Below are positions 1 through 9,597 of a DNA stretch of 41,334 bases, piece after piece (position 1 is the stretch's first letter; the number at the start of each line of letters is the position of its first letter). Under the pieces are notes generated by a model, which worked only from the letters and a program-made list of their open reading frames with translations, did no database searches and was not told the origin of the DNA. The stretch is from the NCBI GenBank assembly GCA_020026285.1, contig JAHHQS010000015.1, positions 1 to 41,334 on the forward strand. Direction: 5' to 3'. This DNA comes from Parabacteroides sp. (GTDB lineage: Bacteria > Bacteroidota > Bacteroidia > Bacteroidales > Tannerellaceae). The translations under genes were made by a program, and so were the position numbers.

Positions 1-75
1 AACTTATATTGTGATTATTATTAGTAGTTATTTTAAGAATTTAGTATTATAATGCTTTTTTTATCTCTTATCAAA

Positions 76-180
76 AAAGTTTGTTTTCATTTTGTCAATG
101 ACGAGAAAACATCAGACCTTTTTTATAAAATCTCCTAAGTTTTTGGTAAAAAGTCCCACGTTTTTAGGGATAGGTCGCTA
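76..180. repeat. 21-bp-period imperfect tandem repeats (copy 1)
   Basis: Three 21-base units start at 118, 139 and 160. Each has T at unit positions 2-6, A-rich bases at 10-13 and TC at 16-17. A fourth, weaker unit precedes them at 97. The same unit, (C/G)TTTT(C/T)nnTAAAA, recurs in three copies at 29377-29439. Nothing here looks coding. The two-helical-turn spacing suggests a row of protein-binding sites, for example for a LytTR-type or OmpR-type regulator; that function is inference. Confidence 0.6.
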
Positions 181-307
181 GTTCGAATAGGGGAATTGTG
201 GGAGTTCTTTCCTTTACTTATTCATCAAGTCAAAAGAATAGGGGAGTTCATTTCTATTCTTTGTCTTGTAAGATAAACGAAAAAAACATAATTTATTTCA
301 TCAATTA

Positions 308-339
308 TTTGGTTTATAAAATAAACCGATTTATATTTG
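308..339 (+). promoter_or_regulatory. Bacteroidales promoter with palindromic operator
   Basis: A TTTG -33 box (308-311) and a TATATTTG -7 box (332-339) are separated by 20 bases, the usual Bacteroidetes arrangement. The spacer is filled by the perfect palindrome GGTTTATAAAATAAACC (311-327), so a protein bound there would block the promoter. The promoter drives the 437-1302 gene pair. Confidence 0.65.
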
Positions 340-390
340 CTTCCGTAAGCAATGAGATGCGCGCCTCCTTGCTTTTATTTTTAGTTTCAT

Positions 391-407
391 GGTTTATAAA
401 ATAAACC
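391..407. promoter_or_regulatory. Second copy of the palindromic operator
   Basis: GGTTTATAAAATAAACC is repeated exactly 80 bases after the copy at 311-327, and the match runs on into a following ATTTAT. It lies about 30 bases before the chosen ATG at 437, in the 5' leader. Two identical sites at 80 bases fit cooperative or looping repression, probably by the regulator encoded at 1015-1302 (inference). Confidence 0.55.
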
Positions 408-436
408 AATTTATTCATTCTCTCAATTTATTTATT

Positions 437-1021
437 ATGGAAGACAAAAAATTATCAGAAAAGGAGAGTCTGGAGCTGATTACTCAGATGATTCATGAGA
501 CTCAGACAAATACGGCACGCTATGCTGCCTATCCTTTATTGATTTGGGGATATCTGACGAGTATTATTTCTGTTACCATCTGGTTCGGATTGAATGTTTT
601 TAATGCGGGGTTCGGTATAATGAATCTTTGGCTGGCTCTGCCCTTGATTGCGGTTCCGCTGATGTTTTATTTTATCAGGAAGGATGCGCCTGAAACGCCA
701 AAGAATTATATGGAACGCATCAATGGTCAGGTGTGGATGGTATTCGGCATAGTAGGCGGACTGATCGGTCTGACGACTTTCTTCAAACCTATTAACGTGC
801 TCTTTGTTATCAGTCTGATGATGAGCATGGCCACAACATTAAGCGGACTGATCAGTAAATACAAGCCGCTGATTGTCTGCGGATCTGTCTCGATACTGCT
901 TTCATTTATCCTGGTTTTTGTACATCTCACGGATAGTTTACTTATCTTTGCAGCAATATTCGTCGTAATGATGGTTATTCCCGGCCATATATTCAATAAA
1001 AAACAAAAGGAATCATGCTGA
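437..1021 (+). CDS. Multi-pass membrane protein, partner of a winged-helix regulator
   Basis: The 194-residue protein has a short charged N-terminus (about 35 residues, rich in E, K and Q) followed by about six hydrophobic helices. I recognise no enzyme motif. The start at 437 (MEDKK) is preferred over the ATG at 389, because the latter overlaps the palindromic operator and would add an unlikely tail. The stop overlaps the regulator start at 1015 by seven bases, so the two are translationally coupled. Pairs of a small membrane protein and a small winged-helix regulator are common in Bacteroidales and often respond to envelope or drug stress, but the signal here is unknown. Confidence 0.75.
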   Translation: MEDKKLSEKESLELITQMIHETQTNTARYAAYPLLIWGYLTSIISVTIWFGLNVFNAGFGIMNLWLALPLIAVPLMFYFIRKDAPETPKNYMERINGQVWMVFGIVGGLIGLTTFFKPINVLFVISLMMSMATTLSGLISKYKPLIVCGSVSILLSFILVFVHLTDSLLIFAAIFVVMMVIPGHIFNKKQKESC

Positions 1022-1302
1022 AAGAACTGAATCCGTTACTACATTCTCAACTCCGACTGGCTATTATGTCGATTGCTCTTTCTACAGAGGAAGCCGATTT
1101 TGTGTATCTGAAGGAGAAGACGAAGTCGACGGCAGGGAATCTGAGTGTGCAGCTCGATAAACTGAAGGAAGCCGGATATATTGAGGTGGACAAGTGTTTT
1201 GTGGGAAAGAAAACGCGTACAACCTGTCGGATTACGGAGGCTGGGAGAGAAGCCATGAAGGAATATGTGGAGGCTTTGAAAGATTATTTTGCCGGCTTGT
1301 AA
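1015..1302 (+). CDS. Winged-helix transcriptional regulator (HTH_34/MarR-like)
   Basis: This 95-residue protein is almost entirely one winged-helix domain. Helices near residues 5-60 include the recognition stretch TAGNLSVQLDKLKEAGYIEV, followed by a basic wing (FVGKKTRTTCRIT) and a C-terminal dimerisation helix (EAMKEYVEALKDYF). Size and motif order match the winged-helix family Pfam calls HTH_34, related to ArsR/MarR/PadR. It is the second gene of an operon whose promoter contains a perfect palindrome, so autoregulation at 311-327 and 391-407 is the simplest model. There is no metal-binding cysteine motif. Confidence 0.85.
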   Translation: MLKELNPLLHSQLRLAIMSIALSTEEADFVYLKEKTKSTAGNLSVQLDKLKEAGYIEVDKCFVGKKTRTTCRITEAGREAMKEYVEALKDYFAGL

Positions 1303-1313
1303 TGAGCTTATAA

Positions 1314-1366
1314 AAAACGGACTCGGATAAAAGTTGCAATCAGCTTCTGTCCGAGTCGTTTTTGTT
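1314..1366. terminator. Bidirectional terminator
   Basis: An AACG(G)ACTCGGA arm at about 1316-1327 pairs with TCCGAGTCGTT at 1350-1360. The hairpin has A's on one side and T's on the other, so it can end both the regulator operon (+) and the glycosidase gene (-). Confidence 0.75.
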
Positions 1367-1401
1367 TCCCGTCTGTCAGCATGGATCCATGCTTCGGAAA
1401 G

Positions 1402-3348
1402 TTATTTCATATATCCGTTTTCGAGGAACGACATGAAACCGAGCAATGCTCCCCAATGATAGAAGCTGTCGGATGCTTCGAGTCCTACGCCACCATGACC
1501 GGTTACACAGTCGTAATTCTCGCAGATACCGCCGTTCTCATTCCAGTTCTTCATCATCAGTTTCTTGGATCTCTCCACCAGATCCAGTCTTGCCTTGTCG
1601 AGTTTATAATTACACATGCCTTTATATACCAGGAAGTTCATAGGAGCCCAAATTCTTCCTCTCCAGTATTTGTTATCCTTAAAGGCCGGATGATCTCTTG
1701 AAACAGATGGAATGACATATTCTCCATGAAATTCCTCCGGATTAAAATAATGCTTCTCCATCATGGTTTCGGCCTGTTTCTGAGTACATACTTTCGCCAG
1801 CAGCGGATAGAAATTGCAAGGAGTCAGCACATGCTGCAGTTTTCCGGTATCGGTATGCTTGTTCAGATAGATGCCATCTTCCTCGCTCCACATGGTAGCA
1901 AGCGATTTTTCGTATTTCTTCTTTCTCTTTTTCAGTTCCTTGATATCTTCTTTGCGGTCCAGCACTTTGGCAATATCGATCAGATAATTACAATCCATGA
2001 TATAGAAGCTCATCAGACCCACATCGGCCAGTTCCATCAGGTCTGTTTCCTGATTGAATTTTATTCCGTCGAAAATAGGAGAGTTGTCCAGACCGGATTC
2101 GTAGGCTGCTCCCTGCCATGTTCCTGCTCCCCACGAAACCATGGAAGCATACACGGAAGACGGATTGACTCCGTTCTTTTCGGCAAACTGTTTCTGTTCT
2201 TTGAGGATCACTTTCTGATCTTCTTTGGTGAATTTATCACTGCCCCAAGCCAGATAGCCGTTGATATCCCGATGCTCTGCCCACCAGCGATTCCAGGTCA
2301 GCAATTCATCATACGTTTCTTCCAGCAGCCATTTGTCACCGTAATGTTTATATAATTCATAAATCACCATACTTCCGATAGGAGGCTGCGAGCGGTCGTA
2401 GCTTGTATGGCAGAAAGGTGCTTCATAATTTGGAATAAAACCTGCGGGAGTGATTGATTTGGTGATCTCGATGGCATTGGCATAAGCCAGATCCTTGTCG
2501 AACAGTCCGAACATATAGGAAGCGAAATAGGTGTCCCAGTCGAAGATGACAAAACCTCCACGCGACAAGCTCCACTCTCTGGAAACCGGAGAGATGACTC
2601 TTTTATTGGCGGCATCATACATCGTATTCCAGGACAAGACCGTTTTCATGGCCTTGAACTCTTCAGACAAGCTGCCGTAGGAATCGACGATCTGCTGTTG
2701 TTTCATTTTCTCCTGATGGATCAGATCTTTGATTTCCTGTCGGGTCTTGGTCGCTTTTCCGGTATAGATGCATACGTCCTTATCGAGTGCGAATACCAGT
2801 TTGGGAGAAACCGAGCCTGTATAATTGTTCTGCAATCTTTCGTTGACTGACTGGACTTTGAATTCCTTGTCTCCGATATGTCCCAACAGACAATTGTTCC
2901 GGGTTCCTATAAAACCGTCCGTATCCCAGGGAAGGTTCGCTTCAACGATTAACTGGGTGATGGATTCTTTTTCTGGAGTGACACAGATATACAATTCATC
3001 GTTTACGGTGGCACTCTCAATGAAATATTTCACCTGATTATAGACATATTCCAGACTGGTATACTTTCCGGATGAGGAACGCATGTCGAGACGTACGGAA
3101 CCAGGTTTGTGTTTGATAATCTGATTGACGAAAGGGGTGAACGGACCGCCATTGAAGGCCAGATTCACGGAAAAGCCTTCGGGCAGATGTACGTGTGACA
3201 GCAGATTGTTATTATACCAGGTGTTCCATCCCTGAGCCAGTTTAGTCTGCAATTCCTTATATTCCTGAGTCTTGATTTTTCGGGGAACTGGCTGTCCCAT
3301 AACATTGAAAGAGAGGAATACTAAAAATACGAGTAACCATTTTTTCAT
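1402..3348 (-). CDS. Exported GH63/MGH1-like glycoside hydrolase (trehalase-type fold)
   Basis: The 648-residue protein starts with a signal peptide (MKKWLLVFLVFLSFNVMG, then Q). The start at 3348 is chosen because it begins this peptide. An N-terminal beta-rich part of about 230 residues is followed by an (alpha/alpha)6-barrel. Barrel motifs typical of GH63 and mannosylglycerate-hydrolase-like enzymes are FDWDTYFASY (about 269-278), YESGLDNSPIFDG (about 416-428), YWRGRIWAPMNFLVYKG (about 561-577) and ENYDCVTGHGG (about 610-620). The Asp in GLDNSP and the Glu in ENYD are the likely catalytic acid and base by family analogy. It probably cleaves an alpha-linked glucoside or mannoside in the periplasm; the substrate cannot be read from sequence. 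It is monocistronic, between two similar terminators. Confidence 0.8.
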   Translation of the reverse strand: MKKWLLVFLVFLSFNVMGQPVPRKIKTQEYKELQTKLAQGWNTWYNNNLLSHVHLPEGFSVNLAFNGGPFTPFVNQIIKHKPGSVRLDMRSSSGKYTSLEYVYNQVKYFIESATVNDELYICVTPEKESITQLIVEANLPWDTDGFIGTRNNCLLGHIGDKEFKVQSVNERLQNNYTGSVSPKLVFALDKDVCIYTGKATKTRQEIKDLIHQEKMKQQQIVDSYGSLSEEFKAMKTVLSWNTMYDAANKRVISPVSREWSLSRGGFVIFDWDTYFASYMFGLFDKDLAYANAIEITKSITPAGFIPNYEAPFCHTSYDRSQPPIGSMVIYELYKHYGDKWLLEETYDELLTWNRWWAEHRDINGYLAWGSDKFTKEDQKVILKEQKQFAEKNGVNPSSVYASMVSWGAGTWQGAAYESGLDNSPIFDGIKFNQETDLMELADVGLMSFYIMDCNYLIDIAKVLDRKEDIKELKKRKKKYEKSLATMWSEEDGIYLNKHTDTGKLQHVLTPCNFYPLLAKVCTQKQAETMMEKHYFNPEEFHGEYVIPSVSRDHPAFKDNKYWRGRIWAPMNFLVYKGMCNYKLDKARLDLVERSKKLMMKNWNENGGICENYDCVTGHGGVGLEASDSFYHWGALLGFMSFLENGYMK

Positions 3349-3399
3349 GATAGTGATTTTTAACTTGTGCAAATACATAATTGTGTTTCTACATTAATA

Positions 3400-3407
3400 C
3401 AAATATA
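3400..3407 (-). promoter_or_regulatory. Candidate -7 box for the glycosidase gene
   Basis: Read on the minus strand this is TATATTTG, a perfect TAnnTTTG box about 50 bases before the start at 3348. No clear -33 TTTG is seen. Confidence 0.4.
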
Positions 3408-3482
3408 TATGTATTATGCTGAATTATTAATCGGAGATTACGAAAAATTCAGGTATGGTTTTCTCTTTGAATCTTATGGAAA

Positions 3483-3537
3483 AAAAAACGACTCGGATAA
3501 AGGAGAAGGATTCCCGCTTTGTCCGAGTCGTTTCTAT
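3483..3537. terminator. Bidirectional terminator, same core as the one at 1314
   Basis: Arms at 3486-3502 and 3517-3533 (AAACGACTCGGATAAAG with CTTTGTCCGAGTCGTTT) form a 17-bp stem with one G-T pair. It follows the dcp stop on the minus strand and shares the ACTCGGA/TCCGAGT core with the hairpin at 1314-1366. Confidence 0.75.
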
Positions 3538-3554
3538 TTATAAAGGAGGATGAT

Positions 3555-5672
3555 TTACTTCAAGCCTCTGCCTTCCAGTAACGGATCGATGCTTGGCTGT
3601 TTGCCACGGAAGTTCAGATACATATCCATTTCGTCGTCGATGCTTCCCGGTGTCAGTACATAAGTACGGAACTTGGATGCCACTTCCTGATTGAAGATAT
3701 CGCCTGTTTCCTTGTATGCCTGGAATGCATCGCAATCCAATACTTCAGACCAGATGTAGCTGTAGTAGCCGGCTGTGTAGCCGCCTTCCATGGTGTGACC
3801 GAAATAGGTAGTGCGGTAACGAGGAGGAATCTGACTGATCAGTCCGCGGTCGCCCAATACTTTGGCTTCGAACTGAGCAATGTCCAGATCCTGAGGAATC
3901 TCTTTCAGGATGTGATAATCCATATCCAGATAAGAAGCAGCCAGATATTCGGTGGTTGCAAAGCCCTGACCATATTTGCCGCTCTTCACCATCTTGTCTA
4001 CCAAAGCCTGAGGAATCACTTCGCCAGTCTGATAATGTCTGGCATATTCCTTCAATACTTCCGGTTCGAAAGCCCAGTGCTCGTTTACCTGTGACGGAAG
4101 TTCCACGAAATCACGTGAAACATCTGCTACTCCTGCATAATGAACATCACCGAACAGGGCATGCAGTGCGTGACCAAATTCGTGGAATACGGTTTCTGTT
4201 TCATCTGCTGTAAGAAGTGCCGGCTGACCTTCGGCTGGTTTGCTGAAGTTGAATACAGTCGTTACAACCGGAGCAATCTTCTTGCCGTCTTTGTAAGATT
4301 GTGAACGATAACCGCCGCACCATGCGCCGCCGCCTTTGCCCGGACGAGTGAAGAAGTCCATATACAGTACGCCCAGATGCTTGCCGTCCTTGTCTTTACA
4401 TTCGAATGCCAGAGCATCAGGATCCGGCTTCGGAATATCTTTGATTTCAGTGAATGAGATGCCGTACAGTTTCCTGGCTGTATAGAAGATTCCGTTGCGG
4501 ACATGACTCAGTTCGAAGTAAGGACGCATTTCATTCTCATCCAGATTGAATTTGGCTTTCTTGGCTTTGCCGAAGTAGTAATACCAGTCCCAGCCTTCAG
4601 CCTTGAAGTTCTTGCCTTCCTTCCTGATTTCGGCATTGATATCGTTCAGTTCTTCTTTCGCCTTAGCCAAAGCTGCCGGCCATACCTGATCCAGCAGGTT
4701 GTACACGTTCTTTTCGTTCTTGGCCATGGTTTCTTCCAGTACGAAAGCGGCATAATCTTCGTAACCCATCAGTCTGGCTTTTTCCAGACGGACGGAAATC
4801 AGTTCCTTCACGACTTTCTTGTTGTCGTTCTCGTTGTTGTTATTGCCACGATTGGTATAAGCCTTGAAAATCTTTTCACGCAAATCGCGGTTGTCGGCAT
4901 ATTGAAGGAATGGCATCACACTCGGATTGTGAAGGGTAAACACCCATTTGCCGTCCAGGTTCTTTTCTTTGGCAGTCTGAGCAGCACGGACAATGACGTC
5001 TTCGGGAAGACCTGCCAGATCTTCTTTCTTGTCGATTACCAGCTGGAAGGCATTGGTCTCTTTCAGCAGATTCTGACCGAAAGTCAGTTCCAGTGTAGAC
5101 ATCTTTTCATTCAGCTCACGCAGCTTGTTCTGTTTGTCTGCCGGAAGATTGGCACCGCCACGAACAAAACCTTTATATGTTTCGCTCAGTAACTTCTTCT
5201 GTTCTTTGTTCAGGTTGAATTTGTCCTGATTATCGTATACGGCCTTGACTTTGGCAAACAGTTCCGGATTCAGACTGATATCGTCAGAATGTTTGGAAAG
5301 CATCGGATATATTTCCTGTTCCAGTGCCTGGATTTCATCGGTTGTATTGACACTTGACTGCCCGCTGAAGGCATACATGACTTTGTTCAACAGTTCTCCG
5401 GATTTATCAAGAGCCACAATTGTATTCTCGAAAGTAGGAGCTTCGGTGTTTTTGATGATGGCTTCCACTTCTTTTACCTGTTCTTCCATACCTTTCTGAA
5501 AAGCAGGCATGTAATGAGCCACTTCAATCTTGTCGAAAGGAGGAACACCGAAAGGGGTGGTGTATTCCGTAAAGAATGGATTTGACGTATCCAATTTCAC
5601 TTCCTCTTTTTTGGAAGAGGAACATGAACCTAAAATTACCGCTAATCCTGCGGCCATGAGCATTTTATTCAT
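3555..5672 (-). CDS. dcp: M3 family peptidyl-dipeptidase (Dcp), lipoprotein
   Basis: The 705-residue zinc peptidase belongs to the thimet/Dcp family. The zinc site is HEFGH at 497-501, with the downstream Glu ligand in FVELPSQ (about 524). The C-terminal substrate-binding stretch PRYRTTYFGHTMEGGYTAGY is also typical. Length matches Dcp (about 680-715). The N-terminus has a lipobox (LGSC, Cys17) followed by SSSKKEE, so it is an exported lipoprotein, unlike cytoplasmic Dcp of E. coli. It would release dipeptides from the C-terminus of peptides. It stands alone as a transcription unit. Confidence 0.93.
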   Translation of the reverse strand: MNKMLMAAGLAVILGSCSSSKKEEVKLDTSNPFFTEYTTPFGVPPFDKIEVAHYMPAFQKGMEEQVKEVEAIIKNTEAPTFENTIVALDKSGELLNKVMYAFSGQSSVNTTDEIQALEQEIYPMLSKHSDDISLNPELFAKVKAVYDNQDKFNLNKEQKKLLSETYKGFVRGGANLPADKQNKLRELNEKMSTLELTFGQNLLKETNAFQLVIDKKEDLAGLPEDVIVRAAQTAKEKNLDGKWVFTLHNPSVMPFLQYADNRDLREKIFKAYTNRGNNNNENDNKKVVKELISVRLEKARLMGYEDYAAFVLEETMAKNEKNVYNLLDQVWPAALAKAKEELNDINAEIRKEGKNFKAEGWDWYYYFGKAKKAKFNLDENEMRPYFELSHVRNGIFYTARKLYGISFTEIKDIPKPDPDALAFECKDKDGKHLGVLYMDFFTRPGKGGGAWCGGYRSQSYKDGKKIAPVVTTVFNFSKPAEGQPALLTADETETVFHEFGHALHALFGDVHYAGVADVSRDFVELPSQVNEHWAFEPEVLKEYARHYQTGEVIPQALVDKMVKSGKYGQGFATTEYLAASYLDMDYHILKEIPQDLDIAQFEAKVLGDRGLISQIPPRYRTTYFGHTMEGGYTAGYYSYIWSEVLDCDAFQAYKETGDIFNQEVASKFRTYVLTPGSIDDEMDMYLNFRGKQPSIDPLLEGRGLK

Positions 5673-5698
5673 ATTATCATATTTAGAGTTACAAAACC

Positions 5699-5706
5699 CA
5701 AAGATA
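5699..5706 (-). promoter_or_regulatory. Candidate -7 box for dcp
   Basis: The minus strand reads TATCTTTG here, 26 bases before the dcp start, matching TAnnTTTG. The -33 element is not obvious. Confidence 0.45.
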
Positions 5707-5773
5707 CAATTAATTTGCGATTGGATCTGAATTTGAAGGAAGATGTATGATAAGATGTTTGGAAAAATGCCTT

Positions 5774-5806
5774 CTTTACGACGGTAAAGTTTACGCCGTA
5801 AACTTT
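5774..5806. repeat. Two overlapping, mutually exclusive hairpins
   Basis: CTTTAC (5774-5779) pairs with GTAAAG (5784-5789) over a GACG loop. The AAAG of the second arm also starts a perfect 10-bp inverted repeat, AAAGTTTACG (5786-5795) with CGTAAACTTT (5797-5806). There is no adjacent T-run, so it is not a normal terminator. It lies in the 325-base gap (5673-5997) between dcp and the end of the thi operon; the rest of that gap shows only the -7 box and the terminator listed here. Confidence 0.5.
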
Positions 5807-5939
5807 GAAGTGATTCATTTTTAAACCGGAACTGTTTGCTGGAAAGGAGGAGACAGTCCGAAAGAAAGTCTTATTTAATTATGAAATAGAAAGCCGGTTG
5901 TTTTCAATGGAAGACATGTAACGTGGTTATTGAAGAATA

Positions 5940-5990
5940 AAAGCAACAATCCGTCAGAGTTGATGTAACGCTGACGGATTGTTGTTTTAT
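5940..5990. terminator. Terminator of the thi operon
   Basis: A perfect 14-bp stem (CAACAATCCGTCAG at 5944-5957 with its complement at 5971-5984) with a 13-base loop, just after the thiF stop on the minus strand. T-rich bases lie on both sides. Confidence 0.85.
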
Positions 5991-5997
5991 GAGCAGA

Positions 5998-6696
5998 TCA
6001 GTACTCCAGCAGATAGCTTTGCATGGAAAGCAGATCGATGGTCCAGAGTTTGTTGCTTAACGGTTCTCCGCAGCCGGTTATGAGCTTGATGGCTTCGGAT
6101 GCTTCCGTACAACCGATCACTCCGGGCAAGACTCCTAACACTCCTTTGGATGGTGTTTTTTCCGGAACATGGTCTTCTTCGGGGAAGAGATCCCGATAGG
6201 TCTTTCCTCCGGGAAGATTGAAAACGGAAACCTGACCGTCAAATTCACGGATGGCTCCGTAAATGTAAGGCTTGCCCAATCGGGAAGAAGTATCACTCAG
6301 CAGATAACGGGTCTGGAAGTTATCGCAGCCGTCCATCACCAGATCGTACTGTGCCATCAGTTCCTCTGCATTCGTTTCATTCAGACGGAAGGGATATTCG
6401 TCTACGATCAGTTCGCTGTTCAGTTCCTTCAGTCGTCTGGCCGCACACGAAACCTTCGGTAAACCAATCTCACTTTCCTTATATAAGACCTGTCGCTGCA
6501 GATTGGATTCGCTGACTACATCATCATCCACCAGACCGATCCGACCTATTCCGGCGGCAGCCAGATATAAGGAAACAGGCGAACCTAATCCGCCTACTCC
6601 TACAAGCAGCACTTTCGCCTGCTTCAGTTTCAGCTGACCAGCTTCGCCTATTTCTGATAAAATAATATGTCTGTTATAACGTTCTGAAGTCGTCAT
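5998..6696 (-). CDS. thiF: ThiF/MoeB-type ThiS adenylyltransferase
   Basis: The 232-residue E1-like enzyme activates the C-terminal Gly-Gly of ThiS by adenylation. The ATP-binding loop is GVGGLG (33-38), followed by SNLQRQVLY (about 64-72) and DGCDNFQTRYLLSD (about 122-135), all standard for the family. A Cys sits at about 196 (GVIGCTEA), in the segment preceding the EAIKL helix. The two CxxC pairs that hold zinc in E. coli ThiF and MoeB are absent, and the protein ends right after the last strand. It is the last gene of the operon, 18 bases after thiH. A MoeB-like role in molybdopterin synthesis is the alternative, but the operon favours thiamine. Confidence 0.87.
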   Translation of the reverse strand: MTTSERYNRHIILSEIGEAGQLKLKQAKVLLVGVGGLGSPVSLYLAAAGIGRIGLVDDDVVSESNLQRQVLYKESEIGLPKVSCAARRLKELNSELIVDEYPFRLNETNAEELMAQYDLVMDGCDNFQTRYLLSDTSSRLGKPYIYGAIREFDGQVSVFNLPGGKTYRDLFPEEDHVPEKTPSKGVLGVLPGVIGCTEASEAIKLITGCGEPLSNKLWTIDLLSMQSYLLEY

Positions 6697-6714
6697 AAAT
6701 AGATCTTTTTAAAT

Positions 6715-7854
6715 TCAGGCTTGTTTCCAGGCTGAAGTTTCATCGAATGATTGATCCCAGTCTTTCCATACCGGTTCGATACCTTTGCCTCTTAAAGCGG
6801 CAACCACTTCATCGGCAGTACGTTCGTCGCTGACATGGAACTGCTCCAGTGTCTGAGGGTAAGAATAATAACCGCCCGGTTCAGTCTTGCTGGCAGCACT
6901 CATGGTAGTAACTCCCAGTCTTGACATATTATCACGGAAATCCGGAGCTTCACGGGTAGAATAAGAAATATCTACATCATGATCGAAGATACGAGTGGCA
7001 AAGGTAACCTGAGCCAGTTCGCGGTCGCTCATGACAACATTCGGCTGGAAGCCTCCGTTTTCTGACGGACGCATACGAGGGAAGTTGAAGCTGTACTTCG
7101 TTTTCCAGTAATGCTTCTGCAGATAGCGCAAGTGATAAGCCATCATGGTTATATCTGTACGCCATTCTTTTTCCAGACCAATCAGAACACCCATTCCGAT
7201 GCTGTGAACTCCGGCCTGTCCCATACGGTCGAAACCGTTTACACGCCAATCAAATTTAGACTTCATTCCTCTTGGATGATAGATGTTGTAATTGGCCTTG
7301 TGATAAGTTTCCTGGAAGCAGATTACACCGTTCATGCCGTGATGAGTCAGCTCTTCGTATTCTTCGGCAGCAAGAGGCATCACTTCGATCTTCAGATTAG
7401 CGAAGTATGGCTTGGCAATATCCAGGGCACGGGCCAGATAAGGAACTCCGGCTTTGGCAGGATTTTCACCCGTTACCAGAAGCAGGTTCTCGAAAGGTGC
7501 CAGTCTCTTGATTGCCTTGTATTCGTTCTCGATTTCTTCTTCTGTAAGAATGGTACGTTTCATCGGATTGCTGACATGGAATCCGCAGTAAACGCATGAA
7601 TTGGTACACGAGTTGGTGATATACAAAGGAACGAACATCGACATGGTGTTGCCAAAACGTTCGCGAGTATATTTATAGCTTAGTTGGGCCATAGTTTCCA
7701 AGTAAGGCTCAGCTGCAGGTGAAATCAATGCCATGAAATCATCCACATTCAAATGGCTTTTACTTAAAGCACGACGAACATCTGCATCAGTCTTTGAATT
7801 TATGGCTTCTGTTGTTTCGTCCCAAGAAATTTTTTCTAATTCTTCTGAAAACAT
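6715..7854 (-). CDS. thiH: 2-iminoacetate synthase ThiH (radical SAM)
   Basis: This 379-residue radical SAM tyrosine lyase makes dehydroglycine (2-iminoacetate) from tyrosine for the thiazole ring. The [4Fe-4S] cysteines are in CTNSCVYC (Cys83, 87 and 90), the CxxxCxxC pattern. Other ThiH features are LLVTGE near 122-127 and the C-terminal region SAASKTEPGGY. The length is normal. It lies 27 bases after thiC. Using ThiH rather than the glycine oxidase ThiO fits an anaerobe. Confidence 0.95.
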   Translation of the reverse strand: MFSEELEKISWDETTEAINSKTDADVRRALSKSHLNVDDFMALISPAAEPYLETMAQLSYKYTRERFGNTMSMFVPLYITNSCTNSCVYCGFHVSNPMKRTILTEEEIENEYKAIKRLAPFENLLLVTGENPAKAGVPYLARALDIAKPYFANLKIEVMPLAAEEYEELTHHGMNGVICFQETYHKANYNIYHPRGMKSKFDWRVNGFDRMGQAGVHSIGMGVLIGLEKEWRTDITMMAYHLRYLQKHYWKTKYSFNFPRMRPSENGGFQPNVVMSDRELAQVTFATRIFDHDVDISYSTREAPDFRDNMSRLGVTTMSAASKTEPGGYYSYPQTLEQFHVSDERTADEVVAALRGKGIEPVWKDWDQSFDETSAWKQA

Positions 7855-7881
7855 ATTTGTTTTAAAAACTTATTCTATAAT

Positions 7882-9597
<1,716 letters not shown>

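Noticed and set aside
168..190. GTTCGAAT-like sequence resembling a tRNA T-loop
   Set aside because: No T-stem pairing, acceptor stem or anticodon arm can be built around it.
198..404. 68-residue ORF upstream of the membrane protein
   Set aside because: It overlaps the promoter, both palindromes and low-complexity sequence, and has no recognisable protein character.
4503..5192. 229-residue open frame antisense to dcp
   Set aside because: It lies wholly inside the dcp gene, whose protein has all its motifs; the antisense frame is a codon-bias shadow.
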